DNA of 64,000 nt from Armigeres subalbatus (GCF_024139115.2 NC_085140.1:431085240-431149239); one strand, 5' to 3'; shown: positions 28,501-43,500, counted from the first letter of the stretch. Notes: generated from the letters alone by a model not told the origin. Program-made: numbers and translations.

Positions 28501-31500
28501 AGCAGCATCTGAAACGTTTCGGCATCAGCAGCCAAACGCTAAGCAGCAATCGTCGCCGACATCGAGGCCGATGGGTTTTCGCCAACTGGCAGCTGCTGGG
28601 TAGCCTTCACAATTTCTCGGCTGCTGGCTTTACCGGAGGGAATCAACCAGAAGCGCCGTGGTTCTGTTACGCATATAGGCATATTAAGATTAGGCGAGCG
28701 GTGGCCGTCCGCAGAGTCTCAAGAGAGCATTTTCTTGATCTGAAGCGAAGGAAAAGGTTTTTAGATGCAACAAGGCGTCGACGACCAACACATGAAGTAT
28801 AGAAGTGGGTGAGCGAACGGCTCTAACTTTAGAAAGCATTGTTTTAAAATTGTCACGGACATTAACACACTTTTGCTGGTTCATTTAGTGAATGAAATCT
28901 GTCTTCGGTAGCAGTATGGAATCGAAGAAAGGGAAAGGAATTTCCGACTAGTTATGTTGAGTGCATGTTATTTTTAATACAGTAGTGTAGAGTACTGTCC
29001 TTATGTATGTTAAGTGTGGGAATAATTTTATTAACGAATAAAAAGGATTTTTTACGAATTGAATCAAATAATACAGAACCAAATAGTCGCTGTACAATTT
29101 GTATTTTTTAATTAAGATTAAACTGAAACAAATATAAAACACATACAGCAGAATCAAGTACATACTGGAATAAGACTATAGTGAATTTTAAAGTATTTTC
29201 ATTTAGGGTATAAACATTTGATGTTCAATTTTTTCACTTATTATATGAGGGGATTGTACTCATCCAATAATTACTCAATTTGGTTGAAACTTCTCGTATA
29301 CACTAGGTTCATCTAAAATACCTCGTACTTGACTCGGACTTTCGTTGAATTCGAAATACATATCTGTAAAATTACAATCACGTGGTGGAACTTAATGGAA
29401 TAAATACCGTACACTGGCGGTCGCACTAACGAGACAGAAAAAAAACCTAAGGATTTTCTAATAAAACAGAATGAATAAAACAAACCACCCGACATTTAGC
29501 TTTAGCTTAGCTTTAGCTTAGCTTTAGCTTAGCTTTAGCTTAGCTTTAGCTTAGCTTTAGCTTAGCTTTAGCTTAGCTTTAGCTTAGCTTTAGCTTAGCT
29601 TTAGCTTAGCTTTAGCTTAGCTGGCTTTAGCTTAGCTTAGCTTAGCTTTAGCTTAGCTTAGCTTAGCTTTAGCTTTTAGCTAAGCTAGCTTTAGCTTAGC
29701 TTTAGCTAGCTTTAGCTTAGCTTTAGCTTAGCTTTAGCTTAGCTTTAGCTAGCTTTAGCTTAGCTAGTTTAGCCAGCTTTAGCTAGCTTAAGCTTAGCTT
29801 TAGCTTAGCTTTAAGCTTAGCTTTAGCTAGCTTTTAGCTTAGCTTTAGCTTAGCTTTAGCTTTAGCTTAGTTTAAGCTTAAGCTAGCATTTGGGTTAGCT
29901 TTAGCTTAGCTTTAGCTTAGCTTTAGCTTAGCTTTAGCTTAGCTTTAGCTTAGCTTTAGCTTAGCTTTAGCTTAGCTTTAGCTTAGCTTTAGCTTAGCTT
30001 TAGCTTAGCTTTAGCTTAGCTTTAGCTTAGCTTTAGCTTAGCTTTAGCTTAGCTTTAGCTTAGCTTTAGCTTAGCTGTAGCAACATTATAACAAAAATCA
30101 AATTTAAAACAGAACACAATGGAGGCTACACTTATTGACGCACCGAATGATGTAGTCAATTTCAGCAACTTCGTTGTAAGCCCAGATATGATTGAATTGG
30201 CTATCAATAAGCTGAAATATTCCAACACTGGAGGTCCCGATGATATCCCGCCGTGTATTTTGAAGAAATGTTCTACTGAGTTAATCTTTCCGCTGTCAAA
30301 GATCTTCAACCACTGCGTCAAAGAACATTTCCTGAACGTTTCCTGTGTACCATGGTGCAAAAAGGTGGTAAGCAAGACGCGGAAACTACAGAGGCATCAT
30401 CAGATTGTTATCATCTAATCTCGTTCCGTTTGTATCGTTGTACTTACGTAATACAGAGCTAGGAGCCCAAGTGGATGCAGTGTATACAGATCTGAAAGCT
30501 GCTTGATCGGGTTGATCACGGTGTATTGCTTGCAAAACTGAAAAAGCTAGGCTTCTCTCCAGATCTGGTTCATTGGTTCGGTTCGTATCTGAAAAATCGC
30601 AAACTTTGTGTAAACATTGGGTCGGCACAATCCGAACATTTCACATACAGCTCGAGGTACCCCAGGGTAACAATTTGGGGTCCCTGCTGTTCTCAATTTT
30701 CTTGAACGACGTTGGATTCGTCCTTCCATCTGGATGCCGGGTGTTTTATGCCGACGATGTCAAGATATTTGCTGTAATCCGACACCTCAACGAGCATTTG
30801 CAACTACTGCAGTTCTTCAACGATTTCAGCGAATGGTGCAATAGAAACTTCCCTACGTTGAGTTTCCAAAAATGCAATTTGATCAGTTACCACCGAAAGC
30901 AAAACCCAATTCGTTTCAACTATACAATTAACGATCTTACACTGCAGCGTGTTGATACTGCATGGGATCTTGGCATCATGCTAGATACAGCTCTTACCTT
31001 CAATCACACTATTCGGATGTTTTTACTAGAGCTAATAAATAATTGGGGTTCATCTTTAAGATCGCTATGAATTCCGGGATCCATTTTGCCTAAAAGCAAT
31101 GTATTGCTCACTAGTTGGATCCATGGTCTAATTTGGCTCAGTTATTTGGAGCTCATATCAGAGAGTTTGGATATCAAGACTGGAAACCGTGCAAAAGAAA
31201 TTTGTTCGCTATGCCCTATACGCCATCTTCTGCTGTCAACCTACCTACCTACATACCGATGCTGTCAACTTACCGCCTTATGAACACCGGTGCCAACTGC
31301 TGGGATTAGACACTCTGGAGCATAGAAGATCAATAGCTCAGGCTGTTTTTGTGGCTAAAACTCTTGTTGGGGAAATCGATTCTCCTGAAATACTTGCTGT
31401 TCTTCAAATGTATATGCTCCAGAACAAGCCCTACGGACAAGCAATTTCCTGTACCTTCCACCACGTGTAGCAATGAGTACTACAGTGGTTTTGACTACAA

Positions 31501-34500
31501 CTCCACGCCCAACGCCTTCCGACAACGGCTGGGGCGTATGTTACGCAACGGAATCAATTGACCTTTCCAGTCAAAATGTTTCATTCGCTCAATCGATTCT
31601 TTATTTTATTTAAGGTCAACTTCCCCAAAGAACCCATATTTTTTACGCCACTAAGGATTTCTAAAATTTAAAACAAAAAATCAAAAAAGGGCTATTTTTA
31701 AGAGATTGGCCTAATGTTTGCTAGATTTTGAACGAACATCGGGTGAACTTTTCAGGTTCTATTTTATTTTCTATTTTAAAAATAGAAAACAAAACCCGAA
31801 AAAGTGCTGCACGTAAATGTTAGGTCAATTTTGAAAAACATCACTTTTAGATTTTTTGTTTTAAATTTTAAAAATACTTGGAGGCTTCAAAAATATGGGT
31901 TCTTTAGGGAAGTTGACATCAAATTAAATAAAGAATCGATTGAGCGAATGAAAATATTTGACGAGAAAGGTCAATTTAAATTTTATGCTAGAGTTGGTGT
32001 TTTTTGCCCTTCTTTTTTTCGAGTCTGAATACGACATGGATGCGATACCTGATGAAGTACTGGACGATGAATCTGAAAATGCATTTATTTTGTTTTAGCA
32101 CTAATACCATTCTTACATTTATATTGTATAGTTTTAAGCTAAATAATGTTTATTGAAAGATGTGGGGTTTCAATCCATCTTTCAGTACAGCACATCACTA
32201 TCCTAAAGAAGCTTTTCCCCATCCCTATTTCATTAAGGAAATTTCTGCAATATGCAATTAAATAAACAAAACAAATGAATAAATAGATAAAATAAAAAAT
32301 CAAACTAAACAAAATCCAACAATGTAAAAATAAAACTTGATCCTTTATTCACGGCTGCTGAAATCCAGTCCTTGAAGTACATTTATGGAATTTCGGGTAG
32401 ATACGATTCCTTCTAGAGGTGTGTGTGTTTTTGTATCTGCACGCCACTGTATACAGTCTGTCTCACCACTGACCTTTAATTTTCCCCGCCGCTTATACAA
32501 ATTTGTAGAAATGTGAAGAATTTTCAGTGCAAATTTCGAAATCAAATTCGAATCAAGCCGAAAAATATCAACTTTCCGAGGAAATTTCGTAAAATTTCCA
32601 CATTGATAACCCCAAAACTTAATTTTTGTACTCCAAAAACCTATCTATGGATATTCCATTCAATCTCCCGTTAAAATTTCAAAGGAATTTCCGTAAAAAA
32701 AAAGATTTTGTTATTCCGTTGAAATGTGAAGAATATCCTTCTTAATTCCAAAATTCAATTTTCGAGTAAATTTCCAAAGGTTATTTAGGGAATTCCAAAA
32801 CAAACATTCCAAAATATTTTCCGTTGAATTGCAGAATAACTTTGCATGTAAACTTGGTATTTTACTTTTTATTTTTATTTCTCTTGCAATTATGAATAAT
32901 TTCCTGAGGAAATTCAAAAGAATGGCAAATAATTTCCTATGAATAATTCCAAGAAGCGGAAATTAAGGGGAATTTCCATCGAAACTTTCGGTAAATTTCT
33001 CGTGAAAATTCTGGATAATTTTCTATGATAACCATAAAGACTTTGCGTGGAAATTGCGAAGATTTTGTATGGAAACGCGAAGAATTTTTGGTGGGAAATT
33101 CAAATATCTTTTTCCTGGAATTCTTCGACATTTTTTGGAAATCCCGAAGATTTTCTATCAATAATTCCAAAGAATTTTCATTGGAAATCCCGAAGAAATA
33201 ACCGTGAAGATTCCGAAGATTATCCCGTGGTCTAATCTTTACGTCAAAAGATTTTCTCACGAAAATATTCTCGTGGTAAATCAGAAGAATTTCCCGTGCA
33301 CTTTCCGGAACATTTTCCCGTGGAAATTGGAAAGGCTTTCTACCTGAAATTTCAAAGAGGTCCCTTTTGCAAATTCCGAATAATTTCCCGTAAAGACTCG
33401 GAAGATTTTTTGAAAACTCCTAAGACTATTTTTTGAAATTCCTGAGAGCTTCCTTAGGCAATTCCTGATAATTTTCCCATGGCATTAGAAATAATGTCTC
33501 GTGTAAATTCTCAAGAATATCCAGTGCAATTTTCAAAGATGTTGCTGTGCATGCCAAAGATTTTTCAGTAGAATCTCAAAATTTTCAAGTGGAAATACCG
33601 AAAAAAATCCAAAAGATTTTTAAGAAAGCTTAGAATAATTTTTTATTCAACATAAAAGAATTCCCTGGGAAAATCCAAGATAGTTTTACATCAATATTCA
33701 GAATATTTCTTAAGTGAAATTCGTTATATTTTTCTGGGGATATACAACAGATTCTTCCGTTAAAGTTTTGCTAATATTCCGGAAAAATCATTTTGTCATA
33801 GATCAGCTCAAAATCAAAGAAAATCGCAACGCCTATCCACACCGCAGCTACCGATTTTCGGACCGGCGTATATTTCTGATTTATTATGTACTCCTGTACC
33901 CTCTTTTCCATCTATTTCCACAAGTCCTGAATCAATCCAAAATACTTCTGTTATTCTCTTTGCGTCCACTTTGCACAATTGATTTTGATTCTGTGAGCAT
34001 TTCTCTAAAAAAGATTTAACTAGGTTTATGTGTTTATTAAATTGTTCTAATTTGATCATCTATTAGCAGAGATGCTGCTAGCTAATATAAAAAATCCAAA
34101 AGTGTGGTCTGTTTATTTGATTCAAGGTGATGATTTATTATACATTCATAGATCTGAATCTATTTGAAAATACCATAATATTGAATTTTTAACTTCAAAA
34201 TATTTTTACAATTCATCTAAACCTATCACATTCACATAATAAACGCTTGCCCGGAGGTTAAGTGCCTCATTCATCAGTCGGAGTCGGACTCTCAATAATA
34301 GAAAAGGTATGTACAAACATTTGAACGATTGAACAACAAAATTCTTTATTTCTGCAGTTACTTAAAGAAACTGTAGTCAAGTGCTTCGCCGAATAAACTC
34401 ATAAATATGGTCTCTATACTCGCCTCACGCTCTGTAACCATCTACGAATCGACGATCCACATTTGCATGCCGAGAGGCAGCCAAAAAGAACAATAAATAA

Positions 34501-37500
34501 GTAGTTTAGACTGTAAAACAATTCTAATTTATAACTGCATCAGCCATAGTCTATCGTCCACCGAATTCGTCACAGACTGAAGAAGAAATCAAATCTCGCA
34601 CAGTAAAATTTGAAGCCAAGTTCATTCATGGCACTTGGTTGAGTTATTTAAAATAAATAAAATTTAGGAAATGATTTATGAACCTCCCGTCGGGGAACAC
34701 GCACTCGCGGGGCCAGAGTCCAATAAGCAAATTCCCGCGCAACTATAGGACTACTCTTTTATTTTTCTAGTAGTAGCACAGCTTAGCACAGCAAGATTTG
34801 ATTCAAAAATAAAACATCCATAAAGCCAAACCAACAACAAAACCGTTCAGGACTATAAAAATCAAAATGTTTACACGAAAACGCACCCGAACTTGATGAT
34901 TGTTCCTCAATCCTCAATCCGCTGCTTGCTAGTGCGATGACTCCCATTAGTCTATCTAAATTACGGGAGTATGATTCAATATGTACTATTCCCTCGTCAT
35001 AAGTTATCATTTTTATTAATATCAATCATATATATTATAGTTTCAATGCAATACAATTACGCATTGGGTGAGGCCGAATGCGTCTTAATATGAATTCGTT
35101 ACAGTTAAATGATAATGATGCACTTTGGTTCACTTTCCCCAGGAAAGTCTTAGTGCAGAAACGAGGGCAATCTTCTTCCAACCACATAACCCAAGAGTTC
35201 CGGACCCGCTGCTGATGTGCTGATCCTCGTCGTACGTTCTTTGCAATCAACGCCCGGCGCGTGTGTGCGCTTGGTTGATTGCTTCAAAGCACGTGGAATG
35301 ACGACTTTTTTCGATCTTCTCGGAGCTCGTGCATTTTTATGGAGCTGAAGAAGATTACCATAAATCAAGTGAGAAAGTTTGGTTGACTTGGGAAATAACA
35401 TTTGCCGGTGGTGGTAGAAAAAATGCGATGCCGTGCCACCTGTTGTTATATTTGAAACAAGATTGTATGGACATTGTGGTTAAATAAAGGACAATACGGT
35501 TATTTCCTCCTGGGTAAGGTAAAAATCAAAAAAGTTCTCCCCGACGGGGAATCGAACCCCGGTCTCCCGCGTGACAGGCGGGGATACTGACCACTATACT
35601 ATCGAGGAATTGATAACGAGTTGTGGAGAAAAGCATAACAAAAACTAACGCCCTTCAATAATGCGCAACTTCGGCTGGAAAGCATGTGAGTAAGAACAGT
35701 TGAAATTATACCAAAGGGAAGAACAAGAACGAACGAGAGAACGTTATGCGCATGCGCGTGTTTGCCAGTGAACCATTATTTCTCTCTTCTCTTGGGGTGA
35801 ATAATAATGAATGAACCGTTTGGGATACGCGCGCTTCTGAATTGAATTGCCTACAGTGGGTGATTATTTTTACCTGTATGTTCAAGATGTAGATAGGTAG
35901 CATAAAAGAGAAGAAACAGATTTGAATTCGAAACGACACAACTCACTGCAAGACCGTCTCATTTGAATTGGAAATCATGCAAAGATGTGCCCGGCTTGCG
36001 ATTAGCGGTTGAATTAACTTTATATTATATATGAATATTATAAATATTCCAGGAACATCACTTGTGATGCAGGTGATGAAAGCTGATTGTGAGAAAACAT
36101 AAATAATGCAAAATGTATGACAGGCACAATTTGTTATCCACATATTAGGGAACTAAATCTTTGCCTTATCGATTACTTCGATTTTTTTTAAAGTGGAGTG
36201 TAGACCTTATTCCTTATTTCGAATTCTTATAAAGAGGATATAACAAATTAAATTAAGATCAATTATTGATCAAACGTACATCTAATATACTTATTAGTAT
36301 TAGGTAGTAAATTGAGCTTCATCTTCTAAATTATTGAACTTTCGTATTGTAAATTATCGAGCAGAACATGGCATCAATACGGCGAAAAGCACACCTTCAC
36401 GAGAGAAGGTGGAATGTTTGCCGTTAGGATAAAAAAACATACGATAGAAAGTGTTTTGCAGCATATTGAAAGAAAACAAACCGTTTTTCCGAAGCATAAA
36501 GTTTCGCTTCTGATATTAGCATTCTTTGAAATGGAGAGGTGAATCTTTGATACCTTCGGGGCATCCGCAATTTCCGTTCAACAAAATAGGGATGAATACT
36601 ACGAAACAAAAACCCAGATTAATCCACTTTAGTTACCCATCCCAAATGACATTTTAAATTACAATATTTCCCACAAACAGGCCGAAAGGTGAGTTTCGAA
36701 GTGAATAAAACTTGCTGTACGGCGATTGAACATGTAGGGGAAATGTGTATAAACTGCGCCGTCACGTTTTCCCAGCGAATAACGCAACTTTTGTCATAAA
36801 ATTGAAAGAGGCCTAATGCAATAAACATTTATAAGCCAACACAAAATTTGACCAAAATATGTGTATTAAAAGTTTAAAAAATAAAAGGTTTTTTTTGGCT
36901 CTGTTTTATGCAATACCGGGGTTCGTTTTCTCATTGCTTTTTCTTTAGATACAAAGCAATTTCCTACATATTGACAAGAGTCCGGGAAATCGACTAACGT
37001 GGAGAATGGGACTTACACTAATGTTGTGCAGACGAGTGTGACGATTTTAGTAAAACATTTCGGCGTAATTTGATTAATATTTCTGGGTGGCGAGTGGCAC
37101 ATATTACCCAGCATCGTTAGTTTTAGATGGAAATACACAATGTTAGAATAAAATTGTTTTCTTGCAATATTGCTGGTTTTTATTAAAATGTTTGTACTAC
37201 ACAGCTACTAATCAAACATTTATTGATGATCACTTCGAAAATTCAATTTTTGAATGAAATCATCGTTAAGTTTAGGGGACGCGTTGACCATGTTTATTGT
37301 AGTCAAAATGAAAGTTTAAATGATGGGTTGCACGTATTGATTGATGATTGATGAATAAACATTGAAAATAAATATACATTATCATGCCTTAGTGCATGGG
37401 GTATTTGCTTGTCGATTTAAATCTTTATGAGCATCAGATAGTGTTGTAACTCTGGGATCTTTTCCACAAAGCTTGATAATAAACAAATGATATCTATAAT

Positions 37501-40500
37501 AATAAACTATTCAACAAAATTAAACTTTTTTTCGCTCCCTTCAACCATTTACAATGTACTCAATAGATTTTTTTACGCTGAATTCAGACACATATTCAGA
37601 TTCTCTGTAACACGTCCAGTGTTTGAGATAAACGGAGTTTCACAAAAGTACGTATTTTCATTAAAATTTGGTTTCTCTCCTCTGTAATGCTGAATTTCGG
37701 CTCCTCACTTTAAGAATAAAGTTTGAATTTTGTAGAATGGGCCTTGTAGAATACATGTGGGTTGTTGGGTTTTATTTGGCACGTTCATTTGTTGTGAGAA
37801 ATGGAATTTAATTAACAAAAGTACGTATTTTCGTAGAAATTTGGTTTCTTTCCTCTGCGAAGATGAATTTCGGCTCATCACTTTGAGAATAAAAGTTGAT
37901 TTTTGTAGAATGGGCATTATAAAATTCATGTGGGTTGTTGAATTTTTCATTTGTTGTGAAAAACGGAATTTAATTCACAAAAATACTTATTTTCATAGAA
38001 ATTTGGTTTCTCTCTGTAGAGCTAAATTTCGTCTCTTCCCTTAGAGAATAAAGTTTGACTTTTGTAGAATAGGGCTTGTAGAATGCATGTGGGTTCTGGG
38101 GTTTTATTTGGTGCGTTCATTTGTTGTGAAAACGGAATTTAATTCACAAAAGTACGTATTTTCATAGAAATTTGGCTTCTGGACCTTGTAAAAAGCATAT
38201 GGGTTGTTGGATTTTATTTGGAACATGAAAAACGGAATAAAAATTTACAAAAGTGCTTATTTTCATAGTAATTTGGTTTCTCTGCTCTTCAAAGTTGAAT
38301 GTCAGCATTCAACTGTAGTTTGAATATCATAGGATGGGCATTTCAAAATGCAAAAGAAATGTGCAAATTAAAATTCAATAACCCATATGCATTCTACAAG
38401 GCCCATTCTATGAAATGCAAACTTTAACCCCAAAGTGAAAAGCCGACATTCAGCTTTGACGAACAGAGAAACCAAGTTTCTATTAAAATGAATAATTTTG
38501 CGAATTTATTTCCGTTTTTCACAATCAATGAACGTGCTAAATAAAATTCCACAATCCACATGCATTTTGGAAGGTCTACTCTTATGAAATTCAAATGTTA
38601 TTCTTGAATTGAAAAGCCGCTTTGAAAAGAGCTTTGTAAAGTAAAAAACCAAATTGCTATGAAAATGCGTACTTTTGTTAATTGAATCCCGTTTTTCACA
38701 ACAAATGTACGTGCTAAAGAAAACCCAACAAACCATATGCATTCTGCAAGGCCTATTATACGATATCCAGCTTTTCGCGTACATTAATGGCGGCTTCTGT
38801 TTGTTTCAGTGTTTCCGTCTTTGTACTTTTTGACATGTGGCTGGGGATTGACATTTTGATCTGTTCATCCTGGAATAGGAGGAAAACGAAACGTCAAGCC
38901 CAAGCCAGATGTCAAAGAAGTACAGGGACGGATATACTTTGAAACCCAAAGAAACCGCCATTACCGTGCGCGAAAAGCTGGATTCATATATTATTCTCGA
39001 AGTGCGAAGCCAAAATACTGCTTTACAGAGCATAGAAACCAAATTTATATGAAAACACGTACTTTTGTGAAATAAATTCCGTATTTCACAACAAATGAAC
39101 GTGTCAAATAAAATCCAACAACCCACAAGCATTCTACAAAGCCCATTCTACAAAATTCAAACTTCATTCTATAAATGAGAAGCCAAAACTCAGTTTCGCA
39201 GAGCATAGAAACCAAATTTCTATGAAAACACATACTTTTGTGAAATAAATTCCGATTTTCACAACAAATGAACGTGTCAAATAAAATCCATCAACTCACA
39301 TGCTTTTTACAAAGCCCATTCTACAAGATTCAAACTTTATTCTATAAGTGAGAAGCTTAAATTCAGCTTCATAGAGCATAAAAACCAAATTTCTATGAAA
39401 ATTCGTACTTTTGTGAAATAAATTCCGTTTTTAACAACAAATGAAAGTGTCAAATAAAATTCAACAACTTATTTGGACCATGTTCGATTTTTTCTATATA
39501 ATTCAAACCTCATTCTCAAAGTTAGAAGCCGTAAACCAGCTTTACAGAACAGAGAAACCAAATTTTCATGAGAATATGTTGTTTTGTGAAGTAAAACCCG
39601 TTTTTCTAAACAAAAAAAAACTGGACGTTTTACAAAAAATCTGAATACATGACTGAATTCAGCGAAAAAAAATCTTGTAAGTGGTTGAAAATGGTTGAAG
39701 GGAGTGAAACATGTTGACTAGTGTTACACTTCGTGGACCGGAAAACTACGTTTGGGTCAGACAACAATCAGTTGAAAATTTTACCAAAAGGTAAGACATT
39801 AATGGTTTCTGATGCCCCGGCTAAAAGAGCAAAACAGAAATTGTACACATTGTGATATTTAGAGGTTGTTTAGATAAACTTTTATTTCCAGTAATCATTT
39901 GCCTGTAAATTGGGTCCTAAAGCCCTACCTCGTTTATGGTTGCAAACGATAGTGCGATTTTTGAATCGAAAGAAAAACTTCAGGTTGATTAACTTCATCG
40001 TTCCTGAAAGAAAATTGAATATCAAGTCTTCATTTTAGGACCCAAATTCATTACACTATCACACTTAAAATGAATCGCCGAATTCAGTAAAATTTTACCG
40101 AAATCTCAACAGCAGAATTGTTCGGTAAATAATTTTACTGATTTTCGGTGATTAGTTGATCAATGGAAAAAATTACAAAAAATATGTATAATAATTACCG
40201 AACGAGATTTCGGTAAAATTTATGGAATACATACTGTGAAATGAGTTAAGTGTGATGTTACAAGAAATGTTCCTGAGAATATTTCTAAGTGTCTCAAATT
40301 TCAAATAATTCGTTGTAAATTCCATACAGCACCAAAAACGCACTAAATGTATTTCAAACTTCTTGGTTTTCTTGTCATACAGTAATAATGACCGCAAACT
40401 AAAGATCTATTTAAACTATTTACTTTTACAATTTAACGTCTTTAAAATCAATAATAATTTCATCGAGATTTGGAAAAGTCATATGAAAATTTCCAATGGA

Positions 40501-43500
40501 ATATTTCAATCAAACCTTCATATAAAAACGAATGTTTGGAATATGAGTCTGTTCGGTACCGTAGTGATTGGAGTGAGTGAAAAAAAAGTGAGAATTATAG
40601 ATATGTAGGTTAAACTAAGATAATATGCAGCCCCGTGTTAAGAAGTGGCTTAACAATTTCAAAGATGTTTTAGAATTATGTTCAAAGGATATTTCCATTA
40701 GTACCTCGAAATCAGAACTAGATGTGCTTGTTACGCGGATAGATTTATGCTAAGTTTAGATAAGCTTGAATTAAACGCGAATTGAACGTCTAACCACCTT
40801 CTTTCATCTCACTTGAACGAAAAGATAGTTGAACAAGTTCAACTTTTGGCAAGTCAATTCAATTCAACTGAGTTGTTCAACTCACTTGCCTTGCCAAAAC
40901 GTAGCATTAAGGTTCAAGGAAATGAAGGTGAAGGGGTATTGTTTAGTTAACGATCTTTTGTAACTTTTGATACCCTTCAACCAAATTTGGAACACATGTT
41001 CTCTGTCAAACGCATGAGTACATTTAAACCAAATTTGGGACACGTACTCTCATTCCTAAGGGGACGATTATAGAGGAGTTGGAGGGTTATTGGTAAAAAG
41101 CGGGAGGTTGTTACGGGGCACGGGGTATATTATTTAGAAAACGACCAATTCAGTTAAACTTCTGAACCCCTTTACCGATATCCGCATATATCGTTTATCC
41201 TAACCAGGCGATTATAGATGGAGTTAAATGCAAAAGGGGGTGTTGTAAAGGAGGAGTAAAGTGCGCGAGGTTAAGCATCAGTACGTCAAGCGTGAAAAAC
41301 GTAAGGTATAATGTACGATAGGCATATCGGACGTTGGGCATACTTCAAATTTCCCATTCTTTAGTTAGGTTTTTTGAGATTGTAATATTCCCCGGGAATC
41401 AATTTTTTCAATTTCGAAAAAAAAATAAACATTTTCCCGGGAATAACATATCCCCGAAATAAACATTTTCTTAAGTAACATATCATTGACAACATTTCTC
41501 CGGATATTACATTTCGCCAGAAAAAGACAGTTCCAAAAAATATTCCCCGAATATTACATTTCCACGAAAATGACATTTCCTCGAACGTGACATTTTCCCG
41601 AATATAACGTACGTTTCCCCGAAAAAACAATTTCTCAAAAATGATATTTCCCCGAATAAGACATTTCCCCGAAAATAACAATTTCGGTAATCATCCTTTT
41701 CTCGGTAATACATTTCATAAAATATAACAAAAATTGATTTCTTCTTTTAATCATTGGATGTTCTTCAACCATTTTTTTGATCTTCTTATCAACTGAGGAA
41801 GTTCCAACAATAAAATACGATAACCCCGTTTACAAACTGGTTTTAGCAAAATCAAATTGCCAATTCCAACAGCTGCGACATCATACTGGAAATCCCGGAC
41901 AAGGCCGGGTACATACAGCTAGTTATGATACTAAGCGCGAGAACTGGTTGTAGGTAGAAAGCTTTGCGAAGAATCCATTGTTCCCAGCGGCAAATAAGCG
42001 AGAACAAAGCGTTTTATCGTAGCTTGTCTGTAGGAGATGCTCCCCCCATTTCTTTTTTGTCGCACTTGTGTCCGGGAATTCAAAGCTCCGATGCGACATC
42101 TGGAAAAAGTTCAGAGTATGAGTGACAATGATAGAAATTTAACACGGAATACTTGATACTTGATGGGCTACTGCTCTTCGATGCACCGACGCCAAATGGA
42201 GTATCCTTCTCCACTGGACTCGATCCTGGGCCAATCGCTTCCAGTCGCCCTGAACGTTGAGCATCCTCAGGTCCACTTAAACGGCAAAAAGCCATCGTGT
42301 ACGCAGCCTTTCACGAAGCCTGCGGCCTCTTCTGGGTTCTCTACTAAATATTATCTTCACTTGACGTTCTTCCGGCATACGAACAACGTGACCAGCCCAC
42401 CGTAGTCTGCCGTGTCGTATAAGCTTAATAATATCCAGCCCTTTATCCTGAACGATTTATTCACTGAATCTATCACTTGGCACAATTACTCCACAATTCT
42501 AAAAGCTCGACTGATCTACAAGCTCGCCTGCTTCAAAGTGGACGAGTATCACCTGCCAAATATCGTAGAACCCTTCAGCCTGTATTGTTCTGTGACATTT
42601 ATTCCTGATATTTGACATTTATTCCTCTTTTTCATCGTAAAACAATATTAATTGAGAGCGAATTTTGCATACCCTGTCAGGCGCTCAATAACTGGGCGAG
42701 TTTGGTAAAACCGAGGATGAGAGCAGGAAATTATCGATTTATCGGTGATATCAAGATTAAACGAAAATAATGAATGATAATCAAATTATCCAAGATACCG
42801 AAGGTTATAATATCTAACCATTTATTTGAAACTATAAGAAACAATTTCAAATCTTTAGTACCAGATCACAATTCAATAGGTACTTGATCTTACGAATACG
42901 AACAGTGTTTTCCTGTGGAAGTAACCGTTAGTGCCGCGATACACTGATTCCTTTTTACAAAAGCAAGTCCGATCTAGAGATCATCGGCTGCCTTTCTCAC
43001 CGGTGATCCACCTCTCATGGGGATAAGATCTATACACGCCACAACTCTGATCACGCAAAACACGCATTTCCATCTTTAAGAGCAACTATCTTTTCCCGCC
43101 ATCATCGCTCGAATTTTCCATTTGTTGATTTGAGACACAGGGGATCGATTCAATGTAGATACATGGATGAGGCAGTCTTAAATTTACGAAGCTGCGTGCG
43201 GCTTTCAGCGGTATGTTGTCTTATGGGGATTAGAAACCGTGATTTAGATGACTTTTTATTTTTATACTTGGTGATTCTTGCGATCGCATACGATTTTCCA
43301 CGCACAGTCTTTCGTGTATTATTCATGCTGGCACTAGAATGTCCAGGGGCAACAAATTGTTTGTCAGTAATCAATCTAGGCATATCTTAATTGAAATTGG
43401 ATTCATTTCGAGTAATCCTTTTTCAACTAATTAACCCTCTAACAATTCTTGTGAACCTGTAATAGGATACGCGTGGTGTATTCAATCGAGGTGGGCCGCC

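Noticed and set aside
28305..28802. 165-codon plus-strand frame with a short glutamine run
   Set aside because: Basic, arginine-rich random-looking composition, no splice or start support, no recognised family.
29495..30076. Telomere-like repeat
   Set aside because: The 11-bp unit does not match the insect TTAGG repeat; it is treated as an interstitial satellite.
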